Positions 1-7,472 are shown, counted from the stretch's first letter. The stretch: DNA of 17,607 bases from Coemansia sp. RSA 1804 (GCA_027578815.1 JANBTH010000426.1:1-17607), one strand, 5' to 3'. Made by a program: numbers and translations. Notes: a model not told the origin generated them from the sequence alone.

Positions 1-146
1 GCCTTGTCTTTGCATGGTTGTTTTAAATTAATTAATATATTGAATTCTCTTAAAAACAATTAAAAGCAACCAACTCTGAAATACACATTGGGTGCTAGCG
101 GGTAAGAATTTATCTAAAAAAACTCATAAATGACCACTAGTGTATA
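1..146. other. AT-rich 3' flank, no gene seen
   Basis: AT-rich sequence lying downstream of the minus-strand gene that ends at 147. It should hold that gene's 3' UTR and polyadenylation region, but no canonical AATAAA (TTTATT on this strand) is present; the nearest look-alike on the minus strand is a GATAAA near 108-113. No coding signal is visible. Confidence 0.5.
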
Positions 147-1865
147 TCATCTCAAAAGACACTGTAGTCTTTCAGAATGCTCTAGATAAGGCTTACATTT
201 GATGGCACTTTCAATTGTACTGTTGTAGACAGCAAGAACCTTGTCGGGTACTTTGGCAAACGTGAAGCTTGGACACACAATGGCAAACAGCATTGCAGTA
301 ATGGTAAGAGATCTGGTTGGCGTGTTCGTGGATGTGTTTATGTCGCAATATTTAAGACGCAAGCTCAGCGGATAGTACTTTTTGAGAACATACTTAGGCA
401 TATTCTTGGGCTGAACATATCCAGACAATGATCCAAGCCCTCCACACGCATACCCAAAGAACTCCAGATTCGGCAGCATATGTATCATTTCTATAGCTTC
501 TGTAAGTTGCAGCTTGACCTTTTCAAGGTTGAGATGGACGAGGTTTTGGATATTTGGATAAAGCGCAATGGTTTCGGTGATTGAGTAATCGTCTATATAA
601 TCACATAGAGCAAGCGGCCGCGTTGATTGTGAAACCAGTCCAAATGCAAACTGCAATGAAGAAATATTTTCGTCTTGAAGAAGAGGAGATATGTAACCAA
701 ATTTTAGGTTGGTACTGCGCAGATTTCTAAGCTTTTCAACCACGCCATGTTCTGTAGGCACATTTATAGCAAGAATGTGCAATTCCATATCTAGATGCTT
801 TAGGGTTTTGCCGCAGCCTCTGAACAATGCATCGTCATCAAATACATACAGTTTTTCGCACTTTACTCTTTCGAGAGCAGGAAACGAAACACCCTTTGTA
901 ATTGTCTGACACATGCCCGCTCCAAAGAGAGACATAATGCGGTATTCGAAATTCTTCAAGCGAGGATATACGATGGGGTTGTTTTTCTTGTCCAACATTA
1001 TATCTTTAAGTTGCCCCAGTAGAAAGCTATCCAGTACAAGAGTGTCAAGAATCGGCGCATTTCGGACAATGACGGGTACGGCTTCGTCACCCTGGTATGA
1101 ATAATGGTAATAGAGTCTGGTTAGACTCGTTTCGCTCACTAGACACGGATATTTCTTGATGAATGTGGAAGATTCAATCTTTGTAATCCATGTAGCCGAT
1201 CCTGTGGAAATTGCTGGTAAAATCCTGTGAAGACCGTGCTTTGAAAATGCCTCACGTGTGATATTGTGCGTATATATTATTTCACATTCCCTTATCTCAA
1301 TAGAGACTCTGCTAAACCTGGGCAATGCCTTCAACATGTTTCCAGTGATACGTTGCAGTGCTGTGACATCAGATTCTGAAATGGAAGACAAGTGAAGATC
1401 TCGTTCGCCTCTTTTCAAAACCATCGTTATCTTGGTTGCATTTGGAAAGACCATTGTGTCAATCCATGAGTCGGCAAATACTGCAAAAATCTTGGACAGC
1501 TCCTCTAATAATCCTTCGAAATGGAAGGTGACATGCTTGACGTAGCGATAGTGTTGGATGTCATTAGTTTCGCCGAGTTCTGATGGCCAGTCGTCAAACG
1601 TTACAACAAGACGGTCGAGGGTTTCAGCATTTAGTTTGACAGTAGCTCTCTTGCAAAAGTAACCAAATGAAAGCTCTCGCCAGTATCGGCTGATATTGTG
1701 GATGATCCTCCATTGTTTAGCTGCTACTTTTGCCAATGCTATTTCCTCTACTGTCAGTCTGTGTGGAAGGAAAGAAGAAGTACATTTCTTGTTGTTGACA
1801 AAATGCTGTGCGATAGAGTCGGCAATGAGCAGAGGAAGGGTCTGAAACATTGAAAGAGCAGACAT
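147..1865 (-). CDS. F-box/LRR-like protein, probable Kickxellales-specific family
   Basis: Intron-free frame of 572 residues, complete at both ends. The start chosen is the ATG at 1863-1865 (protein begins MSALSMFQTLP); the frame runs 15 bases further up to a TTG, which is not a credible eukaryotic start. The first ~20 residues (LP..IADSIAQHFV) resemble the first helix of an F-box. From about residue 240 onward the protein shows irregular leucine-rich repeat-like strands such as FPALERVKCEKL, TLKHLDMEL, LVHLNLEKVKL and LPNLEFFGYACGGL. There is no signal peptide or transmembrane segment. A substrate adaptor of an SCF-type ubiquitin ligase is possible but is inference; no catalytic motif is visible. 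Base composition is more AT-rich than the downstream genes, fitting an accessory, fast-evolving family. I recall many Coemansia proteins with this N-terminus, all without assigned function. Confidence 0.75.
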   Translation of the reverse strand: MSALSMFQTLPLLIADSIAQHFVNNKKCTSSFLPHRLTVEEIALAKVAAKQWRIIHNISRYWRELSFGYFCKRATVKLNAETLDRLVVTFDDWPSELGETNDIQHYRYVKHVTFHFEGLLEELSKIFAVFADSWIDTMVFPNATKITMVLKRGERDLHLSSISESDVTALQRITGNMLKALPRFSRVSIEIRECEIIYTHNITREAFSKHGLHRILPAISTGSATWITKIESSTFIKKYPCLVSETSLTRLYYHYSYQGDEAVPVIVRNAPILDTLVLDSFLLGQLKDIMLDKKNNPIVYPRLKNFEYRIMSLFGAGMCQTITKGVSFPALERVKCEKLYVFDDDALFRGCGKTLKHLDMELHILAINVPTEHGVVEKLRNLRSTNLKFGYISPLLQDENISSLQFAFGLVSQSTRPLALCDYIDDYSITETIALYPNIQNLVHLNLEKVKLQLTEAIEMIHMLPNLEFFGYACGGLGSLSGYVQPKNMPKYVLKKYYPLSLRLKYCDINTSTNTPTRSLTITAMLFAIVCPSFTFAKVPDKVLAVYNSTIESAIKCKPYLEHSERLQCLLR

Positions 1866-1878
1866 TTTAAAGAACTTC

Positions 1879-1902
1879 AAAAAAGAGAAAACAGAAAGGG
1901 AG
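1879..1902 (-). promoter_or_regulatory. Pyrimidine-rich tract upstream of the F-box/LRR-like gene
   Basis: A purine run on the plus strand, hence a CT-rich tract on the coding strand, 14 bases before the start codon. Similar tracts precede the PDI, phosphorylase and A20/AN1 starts here, and such tracts are common in fungal core promoters and 5' UTRs. Role inferred from position only. Confidence 0.4.
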
Positions 1903-2175
1903 TCGAGGAAATGTGATTAAAAAGGCAACACTGGTTGTTACTTTCTATGAGAGCAGAACAGGCATAAAAAACTTTTTTATTCGTAAACGGAATGCAAACT
2001 GTGGAGGGAATCCGCAGTGACATCTGTCTATAAACTATATTAGGGTTTTCCATCAGGTGTAATTTCCATGGTCTCTCCAAATACTGAATCTATTTCCTAA
2101 CATTTTTAAATGGCAAAATAGCAGGTTATATAGATGATTAAGATATGGAATTGTTTTAGAAATCAACAGAACTCA

Positions 2176-2192
2176 ATATATATATATATATA
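2176..2192. repeat. (AT)n dinucleotide microsatellite
   Basis: Seventeen uninterrupted alternating A/T bases in intergenic DNA. It is a simple repeat with no evident function. Confidence 0.9.
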
Positions 2193-2483
2193 GTGTGTCC
2201 ACTTTTATGATTATATCTGGTTTAAACGGTTTACAGGCTGTTTCTGCACAAGTCAAGGAATGAAGGCACGTGTAAATAGCATGTTTTGTTCATATGTTAT
2301 CAATGGGATTTTTTACTCTTATTTGAAATAACTAGTATTATATACCATGTCATCTAGTGAAAAAGACAGGGTGGCTGGCTTATCATCATCAGTGACAAGG
2401 TTAAGCGGTAACACCACGCCTAAACGGAACTCTTGAGTGGACGCCACTACACTTATAGGCTTCTTAGTAGGGTGCATTATATT

Positions 2484-2489
2484 TTTATT
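2484..2489 (-). terminator. Polyadenylation signal of the HSF-like gene
   Basis: TTTATT on the plus strand reads AATAAA on the coding strand, beginning about 50 bases past the stop codon at 2542. Motif and spacing fit a cleavage/polyadenylation signal and support the HSF reading frame ending where proposed. Confidence 0.6.
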
Positions 2490-2541
2490 TGCAGAACACA
2501 AGTACTGTACATGAAGAATAATTTTTGTATGTGTGTGCGTT

Positions 2542-4131
2542 TTACAGGATGCGAGGGCGCTTTGATGGAAGCGTCTCGCGCAATGACGACTCGAGATGGT
2601 TGGAGTAAGGTTGGCGACCCCAGCTTCCTCCTCCTCCTCCGACTTGTGGCGGCGACGCAGTGAAAGAACCAACCTTTCTTTCCTTCATCTCGGCGCAGCC
2701 TCCATCGAGAATAGTGCTACCACCACTGCTACTAGTGCCGCTGCTGGTGCTTGAGGAGCGCCGGGCGCGGGAGTGCAGGAAGGAATGGTCAAAGCACCTT
2801 GCATCTACGGGAGTTGCCGCTGCTGGTAGTTCTTGGGATGGCGGGGAGAGGCTGGAGATGTGGGCCAAGGTGCCGGGTTGAGCACAGCAGCCAGGTCGAA
2901 TAGGCGGTAGGGCGGCTGCACACGAGCAGCTGTGTCCTGGCGCCTGCTGCAAGTAGCTGTGTGGATGGTTGTGCTGGTGCTGGTGCTGGTGCTGGTGCTG
3001 GTGCTGGTGCTTGCTGCAGCTGTGTTCGTGGTGGTGGTGGTGGTAGCTGTCGGCGGCCCACTGCGGCTGAGCCCACCGCCCGGCACGAAAGGGAGCAGGC
3101 TGGAGAAAGTCAGTGCTTCTTTCCTGATGCTCGCTGGGGCAGGGGTGTGAAAGCGCAGGAGAGATGTCGCTGGCAAGCTTCTTGAAGGCCTCAACCACCG
3201 GAGACATCGTCTCGGCGCCATGTGCGTGGTGAGCAGTGGCGGGCCGAACAATAGCCGCTTCCAGGAACCCCACGATTCCTGCAAACGCGCCTTGGATGTC
3301 GGCTATTTTGGCACGCATCGCCTGGTTCTCGCGGTGCAGCAGCGTGTTGGATTGCTGCAAGTCGGCAATATTGCGCTTGAGGTCATCATTGCCGACCTGC
3401 AGCAATCCAAACGCGCTGGCGCTAACAGCTTCATTTGGGCTCGGTGAGGCGCTGGCAGTAGCAGCTGGCAGAATTAGCGGCTGAGCATTATTAGAGGAAG
3501 CCACTAGTGCAGGGGTAGCAGGGGCTGACGGAGCAGAGGCAGCATCTTGCGGCAACTCGGCGGTAGACTCCAGCAGCTCCGAAGCACTACCAGGAGACGC
3601 AGCCGACATTTGCGGAGACGTATCCTGTGCTGCCGCCACAGCCTTTGGGCCGCGACGCTTGATGTTCTGAAGTTGCTTCAGCTCGCCGCGCCGAAAATAA
3701 TAGTGCTTGAACATCCATAGCTGAGTATCACCAAAGATGCCGCCGTATGCCAGGTCGCTGATTTTGTGGAAGCCATACATGTTCAGCTGGCGTACAAAGC
3801 TCTGCCAGTTGCCATGCTTGAAGTATGCTGGCAGCACTTGCCGCGCAAACTCAACAGGGTCGGTCACTTTGAAGCTGTCCCCTTCTGCCGACCATGAAAT
3901 AAGAGCATCTGTGTTCTTGTCTGCCACCATGGCGTACAGCTTCGACACAAAGGCCGCATGTGTCTTTTGTATCAGCAGCCGCGGCTTTTGTGCTGACAAG
4001 GAAGCGCCGGCAGAAGTCTCGGCTTGCTGGTGCTTTTCCAGCAAAGCGGTGGCGGTGGCAGAAGCAGCAGCAGAGGCATCGTCTTTGGCGGATGCCGCCG
4101 ACACATGAGGTGGTGTTGGTGTGGCAACCAT
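2542..4131 (-). CDS. Heat-shock-factor-type transcription factor
   Basis: Single-exon 529-residue protein, started at the ATG 4129-4131 (G at -3 and +4). The frame extends 16 codons upstream only to a TTG. Residues ~60-158 form an HSF DNA-binding domain: FVSKLYAMV near the start, then SWSAEGDSFKVTDPVEFARQVLPAYFKHGNWQSFVRQLNMYGFHKI as the recognition-helix region. The stretch after the wing reads WMFKHYYFRRGEL where most HSF/Sfl1/Skn7 proteins have W-E-F-x-H-P-x-F-x-RG, so it is divergent. A coiled coil follows at ~245-290 (DDLKRNIADLQQSNTLLHREN). Ala/Ser/Pro-rich linkers flank it, and residues 364-393 hold 15 His in 30 positions. The C-terminus ends SKRPRIL, a possible nuclear localisation signal. 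There is no receiver domain, so it is not a canonical Skn7. Hsf1-like versus Sfl1-like cannot be decided by eye. It would bind nGAAn-type elements in the nucleus. Confidence 0.88.
   Translation of the reverse strand: MVATPTPPHVSAASAKDDASAAASATATALLEKHQQAETSAGASLSAQKPRLLIQKTHAAFVSKLYAMVADKNTDALISWSAEGDSFKVTDPVEFARQVLPAYFKHGNWQSFVRQLNMYGFHKISDLAYGGIFGDTQLWMFKHYYFRRGELKQLQNIKRRGPKAVAAAQDTSPQMSAASPGSASELLESTAELPQDAASAPSAPATPALVASSNNAQPLILPAATASASPSPNEAVSASAFGLLQVGNDDLKRNIADLQQSNTLLHRENQAMRAKIADIQGAFAGIVGFLEAAIVRPATAHHAHGAETMSPVVEAFKKLASDISPALSHPCPSEHQERSTDFLQPAPFRAGRWAQPQWAADSYHHHHHEHSCSKHQHQHQHQHQHQHNHPHSYLQQAPGHSCSCAAALPPIRPGCCAQPGTLAHISSLSPPSQELPAAATPVDARCFDHSFLHSRARRSSSTSSGTSSSGGSTILDGGCAEMKERKVGSFTASPPQVGGGGGSWGRQPYSNHLESSLRETLPSKRPRIL
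2971..3012 (-). repeat. In-frame hexanucleotide repeat encoding (His-Gln)n
   Basis: Six GTGCTG units plus a GTGCTT on the plus strand, encoding alternating His and Gln at about residues 375-387 of the HSF-like protein. A run of five His codons lies at about 3023-3040. The tract should be prone to length polymorphism by slippage in six-base steps, which keeps the frame. Confidence 0.9.
3347..3410 (-). repeat. 23-bp inverted repeat (hairpin) inside the HSF-like coding sequence
   Basis: Arms 3347-3369 and 3388-3410 are reverse complements at 22 of 23 positions, with an 18-base spacer (3370-3387). In the sense RNA (minus strand) the single mismatch pairs as G-U, so all 23 positions can pair. After a one-base bulge at 3346 the stem can continue for four more pairs (3342-3345 with 3411-3414). 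The repeat covers residues 241-262, where the coiled coil begins. An arm match this long in a 64-base interval is far beyond chance. Confidence 0.93.
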
Positions 4132-4352
4132 AGCGGTTAGAGAGACTGGGGTGTGTGTGGTACTTTCCTTTTGTACCAAGAGCAGAGTTTAGATGGAGAC
4201 GCGAGCAAAATAAGATGGCAAAGATGTGCGTGGAGGATAATAAAACGGAAAAAAAGAATAGACTAGCTGAAGAATATTAATGGAAGGAAAAAGAAAAAAA
4301 AGCGATGGCGGCAGCCATCAGAGAGAATGTTGTTGTTGTTGCAAAAAAGCCT

Positions 4353-4367
4353 CATGCTGCCAGCATG
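4353..4367. repeat. Interrupted palindrome CATGCTG-C-CAGCATG
   Basis: Perfect 7-base arms around one central base, 222 bases upstream of the HSF-like start codon. It could be a dimeric factor site, but several palindromes this size are expected by chance in a window of this length. Confidence 0.3.
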
Positions 4368-5816
4368 CATCCAAAGATCCGTTGAAATTCCATAGAACAC
4401 GGAACGGGTGGTTGGCATTAATCTCTCACCATGCAGCCTTGTGCGATTTTCTTCTTATTCTGGAGGGACAATCACGGAAGCAATGGAAGGAGTGGAAAAA
4501 AAAGAGAATGAGAGACTTTTTTCTAGCTGGCTGATGAAAAAATTTTGTTTTCCTATTGTTGACATCGCCAGCAAAATGCGAATGACGGGCTTGGGATCTG
4601 CATGCGCTGTTTTTCTTTGCCTGCTCAGGTGCACAAACGAAGGCCAAGAAATACTTGTCAAAACAACAGCAGCAGAATCCGCTCCCAAAGTCAAACAGCG
4701 AGAGAGAGAAAACCCATCTTCACGTTGACGGATGGCAAGATATCGTTCCACAATAGAAGGTGGTCAGAAACAAACAATGGGCAATGCTTGGGCTGAGATG
4801 GCATCTCTCATCTCTCCATCAACGAGCATATATTCATAGAGCTAGATGAGACAAAGACACCAAAGCCATTGTTCCAACCAACCAGCTCTTCGGAATAAAA
4901 ACAACTCAACCTCTATTTTGCGTGTGTTATCGCCACATATTGCCAGACTCGGGACATGCATCTCTCTTCCATCCACATAGTTTATTTCTCCGATAATCTC
5001 TAGAAATGAAACAAAACCCCCCGCCAGCCATTAAACGCAACACTACAATTAATCGCTGTATGCCTTGCAAACAAGGACAACAAAACGCCTTACTTGCTTG
5101 AGGAATGGACTGTTGTCCGATGCAGAATACCTCTACCCTATTCCACTCACAAAAGTACCCCCTATTTACCATACACACATTCATCACATATTTTTTGACT
5201 GTATGCAGAAAACTAGGCGGACAACTCTGCTACTTGCTGGTGACCAGAAAGAAGAAGCAGGCGTGCTAGACGGGGATTGTTTATCATGACCACACAGAAA
5301 TGATACTGGTGGGGAATGGAAACAGCAGCACCCGCAAACGATATATTATTGGTGCGTGAAGGCCATGGCAATACTGAGTCCGGTGCACCGACTGCGATTG
5401 GTTACTGTTTATTGCCAGAGGGGGTTACCAATCTATTAGTGCCCGGAATTGTGAAAAGTGTTGTTGTTGTTATTGTTGTTGCTGCAAATGTCAACTGGTC
5501 TTTTTCGAGCCCGAGAACACGCCCTATTTCCTCCACTTTCGATGTTTTCTGCTGCTTGCATTGTCAATCAACAAATTTCAGCACATGTCTTGATCGTGAT
5601 TTCTGGTGATTGGCTAGAATGGCAAACACTTTTTTTCCGTTGGTAAACGAAAAAAAACCACACACGCAGAATAATCAAGTAAGTGGCAGCGATAATAAAG
5701 CGCTCAAATGCCCGTCTGTTCTGGCCTTGCTGTTTAAAGAGCCTTCTTCTCCTCCCCGCACACGCCGACATCACCACCATGCTTTCCTTTCCTTCTCAGC
5801 ATCTTTATTAAAACAC

Positions 5817-5823
5817 TATAAAG
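5817..5823 (+). promoter_or_regulatory. TATA box (TATAAAG) of the 204-aa protein gene
   Basis: TATAAAG lies about 140 bases before the proposed start at 5958. Transcription starting some 30 bases downstream would give a roughly 100-base 5' UTR, which favours 5958 over the in-frame ATG at 5619 that lies upstream of this box. Confidence 0.5.
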
Positions 5824-5957
5824 CCAAAGCCACCACCGTTTATTGCACTTTTTGCTTGCAACACCCTCTATCCGACCAATTGATTGTTTTTAAACAAGCC
5901 AAACTGTGTGCGCTTGCTTACCTATTGCTTATTCTTTTGTCTGAATTCAAAGTATTG

Positions 5958-6861
5958 ATGTTTGGGCTTTTCAAGGACCTTCATCACAGCAGCGATAGCC
6001 ACCACCACCACCACAATACGACAAAACCTATCCCCGAGATCGAAAACGAAAAAGTTAAAGTTCTGGTAAAAACAAAGGCCGAAGCGATCCCCGAGAACAC
6101 AATAATGCGTGTCAAACCGTGCACCGAAAAGGCAGGGAAAACGGCAGACAACAACATACGAAAGAAGGGCAAGAAGTTTGCCACAAAGGTATGTGCCACG
6201 AACACAGCAACACAGCCTACTCTTGCTGCTGCCAGTTGTTAGCTGCCAATGCAAAGCCAGATGTACATGATTACTAACCACGTCCGCCTCTTTATTCGGT
6301 GTCTGTTTAGGATTCTATGAAAAACATACTTGACAAGGTCAACGAAGCCGAGGACTCGCAGCTGAATAAAAAGATCCAACGACAGGTAAGGCATTATTAC
6401 TCTTTGCTCATGCCGTATCATAGCAGCAATTGGTCGGAACATTTATGCACCGAGAAGCCTGCATTACTAATCCATATCTATTGGCTATGCGCGGGAGCTG
6501 TGACCTGCTGCTGCTGTTTTTCATTTCATTTCATTTCACTACGCTGTAGCAGTCAATCAAGAAGATGGTTGAAGACAAGAATACCCGCTCGCAGGAGAAG
6601 AAGACAAAGAAGGCCAGCCGGCTCGACGAGATAAAAAAGCAATTGCGGCAAGGATACTCTTTGAGCAATCCCACAAAGCCACCATCGCCAAGGCCTCGCA
6701 CCAAAAAGAGAAAGAACATGGGACGCACGCTCAGCGCCATCAACAAAGAGTGGGATGCGATGGAGAGCAGCGAGGATGGCCCGTCCACCGCCGTCTCCGA
6801 GACCAACGACGGCACACCAACCAGTCCAAAGTCTAAGAAGACAGTGACATTTGCCGTCTAG
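5958..6861 (+). CDS. Unrecognised Lys-rich protein with C-terminal RVxF-like motif (3 exons)
   Basis: Proposed exons 5958-6188, 6311-6385 and 6553-6861 (77 + 25 + 102 codons, then TAG), all joined in phase 0, giving 204 residues. Both introns have GT-AG ends and branch-point-like motifs, so the model is well supported although I do not recognise the family. The N-terminus MFGLFKDLHH is followed by five His (residues 15-19). The middle is highly charged and probably helical (KNILDKVNEAEDSQLNKKIQ; SRLDEIKKQL). A basic PRPRTKKRKN segment near 148-157 could be a nuclear signal. The C-terminus SPKSKKTVTFAV holds K-T-V-T-F (198-202), matching the [RK]-x-[VI]-x-[FW] docking motif for protein phosphatase 1, preceded by TP and SP sites. 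A PP1 regulator is inference only. The frame stays open upstream to an ATG at 5619, but the TATA box at 5817 argues against that start. Context of the chosen ATG is poor (T at -3). Confidence 0.7.
6189..6310 (+). other. Intron 1 of the 204-aa protein gene
   Basis: 122 bases, beginning GTATGT and ending TTTAG, phase 0. A perfect TACTAAC branch-point motif lies at 6272-6278, 32 bases before the acceptor. Reading through would add about 17 codons to a stop at 6240-6242. Confidence 0.85.
6386..6552 (+). other. Intron 2 of the 204-aa protein gene, with tandem NAGNAG acceptor
   Basis: 167 bases, donor GTAAGG, with acceptor region TAGCAG at 6547-6552. A TACTAAT motif at 6465-6471 is the likely branch point, though it is about 80 bases from the acceptor. 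A TTTCA pentamer run (about 6519-6538) forms the pyrimidine-rich tract. Using the first AG (6549) instead of the second (6552) adds one Gln codon and keeps the frame. Confidence 0.8.
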
Positions 6862-6901
6862 CCCGCCAATTCCACCCGCTGGGTCTCCAGGCACCACCAA
6901 A

Positions 6902-6924
6902 TAGTTAGTTAGTTAGTTAGTTAG
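6902..6924. repeat. TAGT tetranucleotide repeat
   Basis: Five TAGT units plus TAG in the 3' UTR about 40 bases after the stop codon. It is a simple microsatellite and not the TTAGGG telomere repeat. Confidence 0.9.
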
Positions 6925-7119
6925 CTGCGTTATTTTCCTTACCAGCAAGTCCAAGTCTGTTGTTACATATATTTTTATGCTTATTCATTTTTCAAATGCC
7001 TGTTGGTAAAATACACGTTTTGCCAATTGCTCGTCAAGTCCAAGGCTGCATCTTCGGTAAAGCTGATCTGCCCAATCAAACCAGTTGATAATTCCTCACG
7101 CTCTCTCGGATCAGAAAAA

Positions 7120-7127
7120 TGACGTGG
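7120..7127 (+). promoter_or_regulatory. UPRE-like site (TGACGTGG) upstream of PDI
   Basis: Exact match to the mammalian XBP1/ATF6 unfolded-protein-response element core TGACGTGG, about 346 bases before the PDI start. Chance of an 8-base match on either strand in a ~600-base promoter is about 2%. Whether this fungus's Hac1-type factor reads that core is unknown. Confidence 0.4.
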
Positions 7128-7138
7128 AGTGCCAGCAA

Positions 7139-7179
7139 TGGAACAATGACCTTAATTGGCTGGAACAATGTACTGGAAC
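7139..7179 (+). repeat. Three TGGAAC repeats in the PDI promoter
   Basis: TGGAACAATG occurs at 7139-7148 and exactly again at 7161-7170, then TGGAAC at 7174-7179, with an opposed GTTC at 7186-7189. Spacings (22 and 13 bases) are not multiples of five, so this is not a standard heat-shock element. The repeats may be factor sites. Confidence 0.5.
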
Positions 7180-7317
7180 GGCACAGTTCGATACTGTTAG
7201 GTGTTTTCAGCGCAGCATGTCTTTGTCTCTAGCCTCTCTCTGCATCAGCGCAAAAAAATTATTTCAACAAACGACAACACAAAAACCATTTTGTGCGCAT
7301 ATATTTTTGTTTTCACT

Positions 7318-7406
7318 GCTTTGTTTACTTTTTACCTCTCCCTCTTTCCTTTTCACTCTTGTTTTTCTTTTTTCTTTCTTTTTTCTTTCTCTATTATCCA
7401 GTCTAT
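7318..7406 (+). promoter_or_regulatory. Long pyrimidine-rich tract before the PDI start
   Basis: A CT-rich, strongly strand-biased stretch ending about 65 bases before the start codon. Such tracts mark the transcription start zone of highly expressed fungal genes. Function is inferred from position. Confidence 0.5.
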
Positions 7407-7472
7407 CTAAAGTGTTCTACTGTTTACTCCGCCTCTCTTGATTTCATTTATTCTGGCTGACTGAGATAGAAA

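Larger units (their letters stand above)
1903..2541. other. AT-rich intergenic region between two minus-strand genes
   Basis: This stretch should contain the promoter of the gene ending at 147 and the 3' UTR of the HSF-like gene. It includes a short (AT)n run at 2176-2192 and TATA-like AT clusters near 2028-2041 and 2124-2130. None can be assigned as a specific TATA box. The short open frames here start at TTG or overlap the HSF 3' end in another frame and look non-coding. Confidence 0.5.
4132..5957. other. Divergent intergenic region between the HSF-like gene and the 204-aa gene
   Basis: About 1.8 kb with no credible gene; short frames here show no recognisable domain. It should carry both divergent promoters. 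Visible items are A-rich DNA just upstream of the HSF-like gene (4200-4300), a GATGGC/GCCATC inverted repeat at 4304-4319, a 7-bp-arm palindrome at 4353-4367, GTT-type triplet runs near 4329-4341 and 5461-5482, and a TATA box at 5817. I looked for a heat-shock element of three alternating nGAAn units and saw none that is convincing. Confidence 0.55.
6862..7472. other. Intergenic region with PDI promoter
   Basis: Contains the 3' UTR of the preceding gene, including a TAGT repeat, then the PDI promoter. Visible in order: CCAAT at 7072-7076, TGACGTGG at 7120-7127, inverted CCAAT (ATTGG) at 7155-7159 amid three TGGAAC copies (7139-7179), a weak TATA-like AT stretch near 7297-7306, and a long CT-rich tract to about 7406. 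No clear gene lies here. Confidence 0.6.

Noticed and set aside
1863..1880. Upstream in-frame start of the F-box/LRR-like gene at 1880
   Set aside because: The codon is TTG, not ATG; the first real ATG is at 1863-1865 and gives the expected family N-terminus.
2319..2672. 117-codon minus frame overlapping the HSF-like 3' end
   Set aside because: Different frame from the HSF protein, overlapping its last 130 bases, with low-complexity Glu/Thr-His content and no domain.
4129..4179. HSF-like protein starting at 4179
   Set aside because: The codon is TTG; the ATG at 4129-4131 has good context and precedes the domain by about 60 residues.
4384..4408. Possible heat-shock element upstream of the HSF-like gene (several GAA/TTC cores)
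   Set aside because: The units are not in alternating five-base phase; no three consecutive nGAAn/nTTCn units match.
5619..5957. N-terminal extension of the 204-aa protein to an ATG at 5619
   Set aside because: A TATA box at 5817 lies inside the extension and the added 113 residues look like translated intergenic DNA; kept only as an alternative.
6902..6924. Telomere-like repeat
   Set aside because: The unit is TAGT, lacking the GGG of TTAGGG, and lies between ordinary genes.
7182..7198. tRNA T-arm-like hairpin with TTCGATA loop
   Set aside because: Only four of five stem pairs form, and no D arm, anticodon arm or proper A box lies upstream.
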